This document shows positions 50,282 to 58,206 of a DNA stretch of 64,000 bases, piece by piece. The notes below the pieces were generated by a model. It had not been told where the DNA came from and did no database searches. It saw nothing but the letters and a program-made list of their open reading frames with translations. The stretch lies in assembly GCA_963833885.1 (NCBI GenBank), contig CAWHZU010000001.1:146544-210543 (forward strand), read 5' to 3'. Positions within the stretch are counted from its first letter, which is position 1. Each line of letters opens with the position of its first letter. Made by a program: the position numbers and the translations under genes. This DNA is from JASHPR01 sp963833885. GTDB taxonomy: Bacteria > Actinomycetota > Actinomycetes > Streptosporangiales > Streptosporangiaceae.

Positions 50282-52024
50282 CTACGGCTGGCTTTTTTCT
50301 GCGTCGCCTATCGGCTCGAAGTCGGCCGGAGGGGTGACGAGCAACTCCTGGCTGCCGCTGATGTGGGCACTGCTGACCGCGATCGTGCTTGACTGCACAT
50401 AGGAGATATACCGGGCGGCCGCCTTGCCGAGCGGCATATCCGGGCTCGCCAGCCAGCCGAACTCCGGGGGTGGCGCCAGAAGCCTCACGACGTCGTGCGA
50501 AGCGTTGCCGATGCCGCACACGATGACGTTAGGAGAGTAAGGGAATGCACCTCGGTTCATTAGCTGCTGGTAGGGTGCCTGCCACGCGTCACTGTCTTCC
50601 GGGACGCTCGCCGACAAGATGTGCAGGGTCGGCCGGCCAACTCGTGAGATTTGGGACTTGAGCCGCTGAACGTCCTCCGGCACACGCTTCTGCAGATACT
50701 CGAACACTGGCGCAAGGTGGCTGCCACTGCGGTGCTGCAGCTTCGGTACGAAGCTGTCCTGGGCAATCACATTCAATGGCAGACGGAGCCTGACCTCATC
50801 GGCGTAACCTATGACGCTGAGGCGAATCGCTGTTATGACGTCTTGGTGCATTGAAAGCTGTGACGGCAGATCTTGGAGCGCCGCGTTCAGCGCGTCGAAA
50901 TAGCCCTCGTCGTCCGGCGATTCGTCAATCGCCACGTAGATCGGTATGACCACGGTCGGAGAGCTGGGCGTCGCCGTGTCGCCGGGTGCTGGCGCTTGGG
51001 GATCAGCATGAGACGAGACGAGCACGACGGGCTCGGATTTGCCGGGCAATGGCTCATCCCATGATGCCTCGGGGAGTTCGGGAGTACCTGTGGGTGACGC
51101 GATGTCCTGAACGCGCTCAAGTGATTGCTTGCGCAGGACCTCGACATCGGCGGCGTGGATGAGCCCGTGTTCCATCATGTAGCGAATGAGGTCTATTGAT
51201 CGCTGGTCGTCAACGTCTCGCTTGGCGAGCGCGGCCTCCTCGTGCCGTGCCAGCAGCTCTAGCGCGTACGCTGTCTCGTCCGGATGCCGGGCGAGGTGCG
51301 CCCGGATCAGGCTGCTCACGTCGATCGGCTTGTCCCCCCAGGCGTCTAGCTCGCGTTGTTCGGTGCTGAGCCGTGCCCGGTGGGCGCGTTTCGCCAGATC
51401 TTGCTCGTGGGAAGAGCTGGCCACGTTGACTTCGTGCTTCGCCTCGTCCAGAGCGCGCTGCCGTCTCGCCGCTTCCAGCGAGCGAAGATGCTCCTGCGCT
51501 GCGACGTCGGGAAGAAGCCGAGTTCGGCACAGGTAGATCTCGATGCCAGAGTTAGCCAGACGCACTGGCAACTGCAATTTGAATTGCTCGTTGATTGCGT
51601 TTTGAGCTTCCTCCGCTTGCTCGATGGTGTAACGGCTCGTTATCGGCCAGAGCTCGTTGAGCAGGTGGCTGTAAACCATGCCAAGTGCATCGGAGATGTT
51701 GCGGCGAACGACCTCGGATGGATCATAGACGCGAAAGCCCACGTCGGCGATGCACTGAAAGAAGTAGTGACCCCCTTTCGACGGCAGCGGCGACTGCTGG
51801 AAGCTGGCTGTGCGCTGGTGGTCGCTCATGTCCACTTCGTAGCGAGTCAGGTATTTCGAAGCGCGCCGTTGCGACCAGCTGCGCTTTCGCCAGTCCTCCA
51901 GGGTGGTAATGGCGCCCTTTGCATCAGAATAGATCACCGCCACGTTTGCGACGGCGGCATCAACGGACGATAGCTGGTTGCGCGCGATAGTCTCTTTTTT
52001 CGTTATCAGGTCAACACCCATCAT
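50282..52024 (-). CDS. SPFH-like / coiled-coil / vWA-domain protein
   Basis: 580 residues. The N-terminal 170 residues resemble an SPFH/band-7 domain: YFFQCIADVGFRVYDPSEVVRRNISDALGMVYSHLL, then SRYTIEQAEEAQNAINEQF and GIEIYLCRTRLLPDVAAQEHLRSLEAARRQRALDEAKHEV, which leads into a coiled coil (about 185-235). Residues 360-560 form a vWA-like fold starting IPIYVAIDESPDDEGYFDALNAAL; here the MIDAS is D-E-S-P-D and lacks the second Ser, so metal binding may be lost. No N-terminal membrane helix is seen. It is coupled to the NTPase upstream (ATGA 52021-52024). Role: possible scaffold between membrane and vWA partners. Confidence 0.7.
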   Translation of the reverse strand: MMGVDLITKKETIARNQLSSVDAAVANVAVIYSDAKGAITTLEDWRKRSWSQRRASKYLTRYEVDMSDHQRTASFQQSPLPSKGGHYFFQCIADVGFRVYDPSEVVRRNISDALGMVYSHLLNELWPITSRYTIEQAEEAQNAINEQFKLQLPVRLANSGIEIYLCRTRLLPDVAAQEHLRSLEAARRQRALDEAKHEVNVASSSHEQDLAKRAHRARLSTEQRELDAWGDKPIDVSSLIRAHLARHPDETAYALELLARHEEAALAKRDVDDQRSIDLIRYMMEHGLIHAADVEVLRKQSLERVQDIASPTGTPELPEASWDEPLPGKSEPVVLVSSHADPQAPAPGDTATPSSPTVVIPIYVAIDESPDDEGYFDALNAALQDLPSQLSMHQDVITAIRLSVIGYADEVRLRLPLNVIAQDSFVPKLQHRSGSHLAPVFEYLQKRVPEDVQRLKSQISRVGRPTLHILSASVPEDSDAWQAPYQQLMNRGAFPYSPNVIVCGIGNASHDVVRLLAPPPEFGWLASPDMPLGKAAARYISYVQSSTIAVSSAHISGSQELLVTPPADFEPIGDAEKSQP

Positions 52025-54303
52025 TTCGGCACCCTTTCGGCTTCCGCTACGGTTAGCAGCCCTTGGCTGACAAGAGGTATCGGTCTTAGGTTCTCGGCCC
52101 TTGTCCAGTCGGTTGTGTACCGGCTGACGATTGCCCTCGTGCGTTCGTGCCCGCGCACCATGGCCCTGATGAGCCGGAGAAAGGCCTCTCGCATTTCGGT
52201 GTCGCCTTCAGCGGCGAGCGCCCAGCGGGCCATGACCTGTTCTGATTCGTGTGGGAAACGGCCGTCGTTGAGGACGTACCTCCAGAGTTCGATCAGGGCC
52301 GTGCGAGCGGCCGGGATGCGCTGCCCGAGCCGGAGCAGGAACGGCCAGGAGATGAACGGCGACTCGCCGGCCTTCCTGATCCGGATGTTCAGGCCGTCCG
52401 CCAGGATCAGGAAAACGAGCTGCGCCATCGCGGTGCGGTCGGGCTGATCCAGGGCCTCCCGCAGCCTGCCGAGCACGAACAGCGCCAGACCATCCGCCTC
52501 TCCGGCCGTGAAGTAGTCGTAGGCGTCGCTGAGCAGGTCTGCAAAAGCGTCACCGATGGCGACAGTGACCCGGATGTCGTCCACGATCGAGAGTCTGTCG
52601 AGCGCTTCTGAGGCGACCATCGGATCGTAGGAACTGAGGGCCAAGCCGAGGGACCGGGCCGCGGTCGACTGCAGCGCGGGGTCGTCACGGTTTGCATACC
52701 AGCTGAGCACCAAGCTCTTGACGTTCGGCCGTAGCCTGGCGTCTGCGGCAACAAACCGAAGGGCGTAGGCAACGGCGGCGCGACGGTGAGCCCGTTCATG
52801 GCTGGCCCACGGAAGGAATATGCGGGTGACGATATAGTCAAATGACTGCGTGGCGAGAACGCCTAATGCCCGTCCGGCGAAGATACTCACCAGCTCCATT
52901 TCATCGTCCACTAGCTCCTCTAGCCACTGAAGCAGGGCATCCTGGATTTGATAGTTGGACCATGCATGGAGTATCACGGACAGGGAGTTGTGCGGATTCT
53001 GGTACTCGACCGTATCGGCCATGGTGAGACCATATGGCCCGATAGACTCTAATTTGGTTGTCTGCGCGCGGAGGCGGTGCAGAAGCGCGCGACGCGAAGT
53101 CCGGAACGGCCGCCGGGTCTCGGGCAGTGGGTCGCCAGGATTGGCCATGATTACCTTCGGCTCAGTATCAAGGTTGTTATATAGAGCCTTGGCCCCTCTC
53201 GCGACAGCCTCGTACGGCAGGCCGTTGAGAACTGCGAGAGCTATTGCAAACGTCATCGACCAGGTATCACCCAGTGTGGCGAACCAGATTTCGAAGCTCT
53301 CTGAGCTGCGCCGTGCCAGCTGTGAACTTATTCTTCCGGTGTCTATGCCCTGCGCATCTGACGCCAAGTAGAGTTCGCCAACGATTGCATCCGCGAGATC
53401 CGCCGAACTCTTACACGATGAATCGGGTTTCAGCGCCGTCTCCATGAGCTCCGCGATCTCCGGGCGGGCGAGTTCGGAGTCCGCCTTCACAGCGCCGATT
53501 AAATAATCAAGATGGCTCTTGACGATATCCCGCGGATCCGGCCGTGATGTTTGATCTACTATATAGTCAAGAAGATCGTTATCGGCTCCTAGCTCAGCTT
53601 GGCTAACGGTTATTATGAGCCGCGCGCCGGCTACGCTGAGCGGCTCTTCCAGTTGCTGCAGATACGAAGAGTGCAAACTTCCGAAGTCGCCAGGTTGGTT
53701 AAGGATGAAACCAGCGTTCTTCTCAATCCTGTCACGGCCCTTGAGGTCCGTCTGTATCGCGTCTGAAACCCTGTCCATCGCGATGGAATCGTCGATGAGC
53801 AAAATGTGCTCGACGCCTTCGTCAATGAGGAGGCGCACGGCCGTGGCCAGCTTTCCGCAACCCTCCGGCCCGCGGAGGATGGCAGTATGATGCGCTCTGG
53901 AGTATGAGCTCGCTATATTGCCGAAGTCGGGAGGACAGATATATGCGTTGCGAATCAACTCCATATGCTCATGTGAGATTTCCCTGGGACGAGGGCGCCT
54001 GGCGCCTGAAAGGTTGAAAACGTTCTTGACGCCGCTCTCGACGACATCGCCCTCGACGAGTAGCCTGTCAGCCGCACGGAGAAACTGGTGACGAGCAGAT
54101 CCTTTACCTGAGCGCGAGGTGGCGTCCGAGGCCTCCCTGCCTGGCCCTACGGGAAATGGGTGCGACGGATCGGGCGCGCCAGACGTGGCATCTGTCGGGA
54201 TCTCGGTCGCAGGCGTCTCTTTTGGCTGGCCCTGGGTGGGCGAAGAAGTTGGGCTGTCGGGCTGTTCTTGGCCAAAGCCCGGCGCGGCCTGGGGCTCAGT
54301 CAT
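52021..54303 (-). CDS. P-loop/HEAT-like protein with N-terminal shared motif
   Basis: 760 residues. Residues 1-70 are Pro/Ser/Thr-rich. The motif GDVVESGVKNVFNLSG is at 85-100; a close match lies at the C-terminus of the facing small protein (54713-55054). A P-loop GPEGCGKLAT (145-153) has Leu where Ser/Thr is usual, and HILLIDDSI is a Walker B-like strand (Asp171, Asp172). IITVSQAEL could be sensor 1. Residues about 480-760 are helical repeats of HEAT/TPR style. The whole resembles STAND-like signalling proteins. ATPase activity may be weak or lost. It is first in the minus-strand operon. Confidence 0.65.
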   Translation of the reverse strand: MTEPQAAPGFGQEQPDSPTSSPTQGQPKETPATEIPTDATSGAPDPSHPFPVGPGREASDATSRSGKGSARHQFLRAADRLLVEGDVVESGVKNVFNLSGARRPRPREISHEHMELIRNAYICPPDFGNIASSYSRAHHTAILRGPEGCGKLATAVRLLIDEGVEHILLIDDSIAMDRVSDAIQTDLKGRDRIEKNAGFILNQPGDFGSLHSSYLQQLEEPLSVAGARLIITVSQAELGADNDLLDYIVDQTSRPDPRDIVKSHLDYLIGAVKADSELARPEIAELMETALKPDSSCKSSADLADAIVGELYLASDAQGIDTGRISSQLARRSSESFEIWFATLGDTWSMTFAIALAVLNGLPYEAVARGAKALYNNLDTEPKVIMANPGDPLPETRRPFRTSRRALLHRLRAQTTKLESIGPYGLTMADTVEYQNPHNSLSVILHAWSNYQIQDALLQWLEELVDDEMELVSIFAGRALGVLATQSFDYIVTRIFLPWASHERAHRRAAVAYALRFVAADARLRPNVKSLVLSWYANRDDPALQSTAARSLGLALSSYDPMVASEALDRLSIVDDIRVTVAIGDAFADLLSDAYDYFTAGEADGLALFVLGRLREALDQPDRTAMAQLVFLILADGLNIRIRKAGESPFISWPFLLRLGQRIPAARTALIELWRYVLNDGRFPHESEQVMARWALAAEGDTEMREAFLRLIRAMVRGHERTRAIVSRYTTDWTRAENLRPIPLVSQGLLTVAEAERVPK

Positions 54304-54712
54304 GGCCGGGCCAGCGGAGGCAGGCGGACGCGAGTCATTGCGTGATTACGGAATCGAAGGCTGGCCGATCGCTGAGGCCGCATGTCGTGATCCCCCACAG
54401 CCGTCTAGAACCGCCCTGCTGCCGAGCCATCTGAATGCCAGGGTAACTTGTGGTACTAGCACTGATATCTCTACAGTAACCGAGGTTGCGAGAATGTGTA
54501 ATGCTTCGTCCTGGCAGCACGTTCTGGGCAAATCATATGGTTTCATGCTTTAAATGGATAAGGTGGAAATGGTCGATTGAGTCGTGCCACTGTACCCTCG
54601 TGATCGCCGCGCCTGGAGGCGTCAGTCATTAGTTGTCTCGTGATCCCTCCGCGCTCTAAAATTGTGAGAGCCCTCTGGCTTGAAGGGTGCGAACGTCGAG
54701 GGGAAGCGCGAG
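54304..54712. promoter_or_regulatory. divergent promoter region, no recognised gene
   Basis: This 409-base stretch separates the divergent NTPase and small-protein genes and presumably carries both promoters. It is richer in A/T than most of the window. I cannot fix -35/-10 pairs. Several short reading frames on both strands have no protein-like sequence. Confidence 0.5.
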
Positions 54713-55054
54713 ATGGACGTAACAGATGAGCTGCTCCTCAGCCTGCTGGGTGGCGTCGGACAGGGGACCGCTAAAGCCGCGACACTGGGTACTACGGCCG
54801 CGGCGGCTGCCCTGTGGAAAAACATACGAAGCCAATTCAGACGGCGTACAGGCTCGCTGAACGCCGAGGAAAAAGGGGTTCTCAAAGCGGAACCAGGTGA
54901 CTCCGTTAATACCGATGTGCTGCGCGACTTGCTGCAGAAATTGTCGGACTCGGAGCTAAAGTATGCTCTAACAATTTACCAACCGAGTGTGGCTGGTGAT
55001 TGGATCTCCGAAGGGGGCATCAAAAACGTTTACAATTTAACGTCCGATGGCTGA
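54713..55054 (+). CDS. small helical protein with C-terminal motif shared with the facing NTPase
   Basis: 113 residues from ATG 54713 (GAGGGGAAG upstream). Residues 5-40 are hydrophobic and Gly/Ala-rich (LLLSLLGGVGQGTAKAATL, then TTAAAAALWKNI), capable of membrane insertion. A basic stretch (RSQFRRRTG) and an amphipathic helix (VLRDLLQKLSDSELKYALTIYQ) follow. The last 17 residues are WISEGGIKNVYNLTSDG, matching residues 86-100 of the NTPase. A hydrophobic N-terminal helix plus a C-terminal short motif fits a Bell/HeLo-like effector design, which is inference. I recognise no family. It stands opposite the NTPase gene. Confidence 0.7.
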   Translation: MDVTDELLLSLLGGVGQGTAKAATLGTTAAAAALWKNIRSQFRRRTGSLNAEEKGVLKAEPGDSVNTDVLRDLLQKLSDSELKYALTIYQPSVAGDWISEGGIKNVYNLTSDG

Positions 55055-55301
55055 TCGCACCCCAGGCCTGCTGCACCCAGCTCCGCCACCTGCCTGATGA
55101 TCACTCGCAACCAGCGCATCCTGCGCGCAGGGAGCACCCGGCGGGAGCGTCCCCACCCAGCGCGAAGCGGCTACCCTGCCCCCCGGCTACGGCCAGGTTG
55201 TAGTGGCTTTGGCCCAGCCACACCAGCGACATGTCGTACCTGGATGCGAAGATTACCTGGACCGACGTGAACAAGGCCTGCACTGAAACGTGAAGACCTC
55301 C

Positions 55302-55376
55302 TGGTGGGGCGCCAGGGGCTCGAACCCTGAACCCACGGATTAAAAGTCCGCTGCTCTACCATTGAGCTAACGCCCC
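55302..55376 (-). tRNA. trnK: tRNA-Lys (TTT)
   Basis: Read on the minus strand: acceptor GGGGCGT pairs with GCGCCCC; D-arm GCTC/GAGC; anticodon stem GCGGA/TCCGT with loop CTTTTAA, giving anticodon TTT; T-arm CAGGG/CCCTG with TTCGAGC; discriminator A; CCA encoded in the DNA (55302-55304). The 3' end faces the 47-55 kb gene block. Confidence 0.97.
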
Positions 55377-55525
55377 GTGGCGCCGGACGTGTCGGCGCCA
55401 TCGCACGAAGCGTACCGACTCGTGGGCCCAACCCAGCATTCGGCGCACGCCTGCCACCGGACCAAGCCACGCGGCGTCCAGGAGCCGCGGCGGTGCTTCA
55501 GCGTGATCACGATATCCGGGTGCGG

Positions 55526-55690
55526 TCAGCTGATGTCGAACTCGCTGCCTTCCGGGTCCTTCATCACGGCCGCGTAGTGGTCGAGCCCTCCTCGCTCAAT
55601 GCGCCAGTGATGGTGGCGCCCAGGGAGGCCAGCCGGCTGGCCTCCCTGGAGATGAAGGGCCGCCCGACGCAGGCGAGATAAGCTGAGCTG
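55526..55690 (-). pseudogene. VOC-family (glyoxalase-like) gene remnant
   Basis: On the minus strand one frame reads PFISREASRLASLGATITGALSEE and another, after a frame change near 55586, reads GLDHYAAVMKDPEGSEFDIS and stops at 55526. Together they make the last third of a VOC-domain protein (A.LGATI...DPEGSEFDI). The N-terminal two thirds are absent. The start of the remnant overlaps the region just upstream of the carboxypeptidase-regulatory-like gene at 55715. No other gene was seen between 55377 and 55525. Confidence 0.6.
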
Positions 55691-55714
55691 CGACCGAAAG
55701 GGCGTGAGGCGCCG

Positions 55715-56158
55715 ATGGCGGCAGGTGGTCACCCCGCAGATGGCGCCTCCGGTGCCGCATTCTGGAGCAGATTCCGGGACGGCTGGGGGCTGGTGCGCGG
55801 AACCGTGCGATTAACATCCGGCGAACCGGTCGAGGGCTGCTGCGTTGTCTACTACGCGATGGGCCCGCCCACCGACCGGATACCCGACATCGGCATCCTC
55901 ACCGACGTTGATGGCGTCTACAGCTACCCGCTGCCCGCCGGAACGTACACGATGGCCGCCAACGGCGATGTCTCCCGGGTAGGCGCGGCCGGAGGAGCCG
56001 TGGCCGTTCCGGTGATCGGGAAGGTCACCGGCGTGATGGTGTCCGCGCGGCAGATCGTGACCGCGCACATCACCGCCACGGAACGACTGGACCTGATCGA
56101 CAAAACCGCCGACTTGGCGGAGCTTCTGGAGATCCGGGTTTACGGCTCGACGTCATGA
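55715..56158 (+). CDS. carboxypeptidase-regulatory-like domain protein
   Basis: 147 residues. After a Gly/Ala-rich N-terminus, residues 28-125 form a beta-sandwich of the carboxypeptidase regulatory/Cna-B type: LVRGTVRLTSGEPVEGCCVVYYAM, then TDVDGVYSYPLPAGTYTMAANGD and VMVSARQIVTAHI. The end VYGSTS is short. No signal peptide or sortase signal is seen, so location is unclear. Function unknown. The gene is convergent with the SDR gene at 56189. Confidence 0.7.
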   Translation: MAAGGHPADGASGAAFWSRFRDGWGLVRGTVRLTSGEPVEGCCVVYYAMGPPTDRIPDIGILTDVDGVYSYPLPAGTYTMAANGDVSRVGAAGGAVAVPVIGKVTGVMVSARQIVTAHITATERLDLIDKTADLAELLEIRVYGSTS

Positions 56159-56188
56159 TCGTCGCCACGACCGGACGCTTGGCGGGTG

Positions 56189-56788
56189 TCAGTAGCCGAC
56201 GCGGTACACCTGGCCGGTCTGGCGGCCGTGCACGGACTTGACGTAGGCGCGCGCTGCTTCGGCGGTCGCGACCGGCTTGTGCCCTGGGAAGTACTCGCCG
56301 TACGCGTCCCAGGCTTCCTCGAACACGGTGGCGCTGACGGCGTTGACCCGCTGGCCTCGCGGCAGTTCTATGGCGGCCGCGCGGACGAACGCGTCGAGGG
56401 CGCCGTTGACGACGCTGGCGACGGTTCCGGTGACGATCGGGTCGTAGGCCAGGACGCCGCTGACGAGCGTGAAGCTCCCGCCGTCAGACAGGTGATCGAT
56501 CCCCTGGCGGACGAGTTCGATCTGCCCGAGCAGCTTGTCGGTGAGCCCGGCGAGGTAGTCCTCGCGGGCGAGCTCACCGAGCGGCCTGAACGGCGTGACG
56601 CCGGCGGCGCAGGCGACGGCGTCGACCATGCCGAGGCTGTCGTACAGGGCGGCGATGCTGGCCGGATCGGTCAGGTCGACAGGATGCTCGCCGGTCCGCG
56701 AGGCGGTGATCAGGTCGGCGTCGGCGGCAAGCGCCGTGGCAACGGCGCGGCCGAGCGTGCCGGTGGCGCCAATCAGCAGAATCCTCAC
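56189..56788 (-). CDS. short-chain dehydrogenase/reductase
   Basis: 199 residues from GTG 56788. The NAD(P)-binding start is RILLIGATGTLGRAVATALA, G-x-x-G-x-x-G. VDAVACAAGVTPFRPLGELA and SFTLVSGVLAYDPIVTGTVASVVNGALDAFVRAAAIELPRGQRVNAVSATV cover the rest. The usual Tyr-x3-Lys pair of SDR enzymes is not present in clear form, which is a feature of short atypical SDRs. The length is short but whole. The substrate is unknown. A membrane beta-propeller-like gene lies upstream, in the same direction. Confidence 0.83.
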   Translation of the reverse strand: MRILLIGATGTLGRAVATALAADADLITASRTGEHPVDLTDPASIAALYDSLGMVDAVACAAGVTPFRPLGELAREDYLAGLTDKLLGQIELVRQGIDHLSDGGSFTLVSGVLAYDPIVTGTVASVVNGALDAFVRAAAIELPRGQRVNAVSATVFEEAWDAYGEYFPGHKPVATAEAARAYVKSVHGRQTGQVYRVGY

Positions 56789-56913
56789 GCGGGTCTCCGT
56801 CCAGCAGGGGCTCGCGCCGAGACTACTGGCCGCCGGCGACGTCCGTCCTCGGGGCTGCAGGACCGCCTGACGGCTGCATACCACGCCTGACGTTGCGCAG
56901 CCGGGCCGTGTGC

Positions 56914-58206
56914 CTAGAACGCCAGCATGGGGATGAGCGGCGAACTGGAGTATCCCGGGAGGGGAGTGAACGTGCCGCCGCTGAGAACTCCGAAGGCCCA
57001 CTGCCTGCTCGGGTGTGCGGTCGTTCCCTCCAGGACCAGCACGCTGCCCGAGGCGTTGCTCCAGTACACGTCCGAGTCCGCCAGCGCACCGTATGCCTGG
57101 CTCGTGTAGATCACGCGAACCGCCTGGCCGGTCCTTGCGGAGAACTCCTCGAGCTCTACCGTGGCAGGCGGTGTCGGCCCAGGCGTCGGCTGCGAGGTAC
57201 CCGGCTGCTGCGGCTCGTTGCAGGAAGGCACGGTCTGGCCGACCGGTATGGCGCGAAGCACCGGGCTGATGATCTTCGTGCCGTCGGACGTGAGGTAGCC
57301 GTAGTAATCCGCGCCGATATACGCGGATGACGGTGCCGAGTGCTCGAGACAGAGCGCAGCTCGGCTGTGGGCCAGCAGGCTGCCGCCCGGGCTGTTGGTA
57401 TCGAGCAGGTACTCGCCCATTGGCGCCGAGCTGTACCAGCCGAAAGCCAGCGTCCCGGTGCTCGACCAGGACAGCAGGTCGGCGGGGTCGGCGCCGGCTG
57501 CCGAGGTCGCGTCGGACGTCCACGTCTTGGCCGCACCGCTCGGCAGCGAATAGACCGTGATCTGGGTGTTGTTGTCCCCGCTGGCCACCGCGAGCCGAGT
57601 CCCGTCGGGCGAGAGCGCGGCCGCGGAGAAATCATTGCTGACCGGAAGCCCCGGCAGGGCCAGGGGCGTCAGCTTGACCGCGTCGTCGGCCGGGTTGAAC
57701 CGGGCGGAGAAGAATTTCTCCCGCAACGTCAGGCTGCCCGCCAGCGTGGTCTGCGCGGCGAGCACGAACGTACGATCGTTGGCTGCGCCGTAGACACCGA
57801 CGAACGAGACGTACGGCTTCGGCGGCCGGATTTTGACGAGGGTCCGACCGGTGAGGGTGTCCCGGATGGCCGCGTAGTCGTCGCCAACGACCGGGTTGTG
57901 CTCGTAAGACTTCACGTTGTCCGGAACGAGCACCATGTAGTAGCGCGGCACGCTCCGCAGCGCGTCCTGCGCCGTGGCCCGGCTCCGGCCGTGCGGCGGG
58001 GACGCCAGCAGCGCCGCGGCGATCGCCACCGCGACGACGGCAGCGGCCGCCGCCGACCCGGCCAGAAGCCGCCTGCCGGGACGGCGCCCCCGCGCGGCCG
58101 TCCCGGCGCCGGGCCGGCGAGCGACACGGCTCAGCACCTCGCTGGTGTCCGGCGTCGCCCGCTCGAGCGAACGCAGAGCCGACCGCAGGTCATCTTCGGT
58201 CCTCAT
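56914..58206 (-). CDS. membrane protein with beta-propeller-like extracellular domain
   Basis: 430 residues. The N-terminal 45 residues are cytoplasmic (RTEDDLRSALRSLERATPDTSEVLSRVARR), a membrane helix lies at about 48-68 (LLAGSAAAAAVVAVAIAAALLAS), and the rest is extracellular with repeated strands such as SNDFSAAALSPDGTRLAVASG and SWSSTGTLAFGWYS, as in WD40/TolB-like propellers. A Pro-rich stretch is near residue 335. Its ATG overlaps the stop of the upstream sigma gene (ATGA), so it is likely the partner of that sigma factor. No anti-sigma zinc motif is seen. Confidence 0.8.
   Translation of the reverse strand: MRTEDDLRSALRSLERATPDTSEVLSRVARRPGAGTAARGRRPGRRLLAGSAAAAAVVAVAIAAALLASPPHGRSRATAQDALRSVPRYYMVLVPDNVKSYEHNPVVGDDYAAIRDTLTGRTLVKIRPPKPYVSFVGVYGAANDRTFVLAAQTTLAGSLTLREKFFSARFNPADDAVKLTPLALPGLPVSNDFSAAALSPDGTRLAVASGDNNTQITVYSLPSGAAKTWTSDATSAAGADPADLLSWSSTGTLAFGWYSSAPMGEYLLDTNSPGGSLLAHSRAALCLEHSAPSSAYIGADYYGYLTSDGTKIISPVLRAIPVGQTVPSCNEPQQPGTSQPTPGPTPPATVELEEFSARTGQAVRVIYTSQAYGALADSDVYWSNASGSVLVLEGTTAHPSRQWAFGVLSGGTFTPLPGYSSSPLIPMLAF

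Noticed and set aside
55000..55203. Plus-strand frame overlapping the end of the small motif protein
   Set aside because: Its translation is Pro/Arg-rich without family resemblance, and it lacks a ribosome-binding site.
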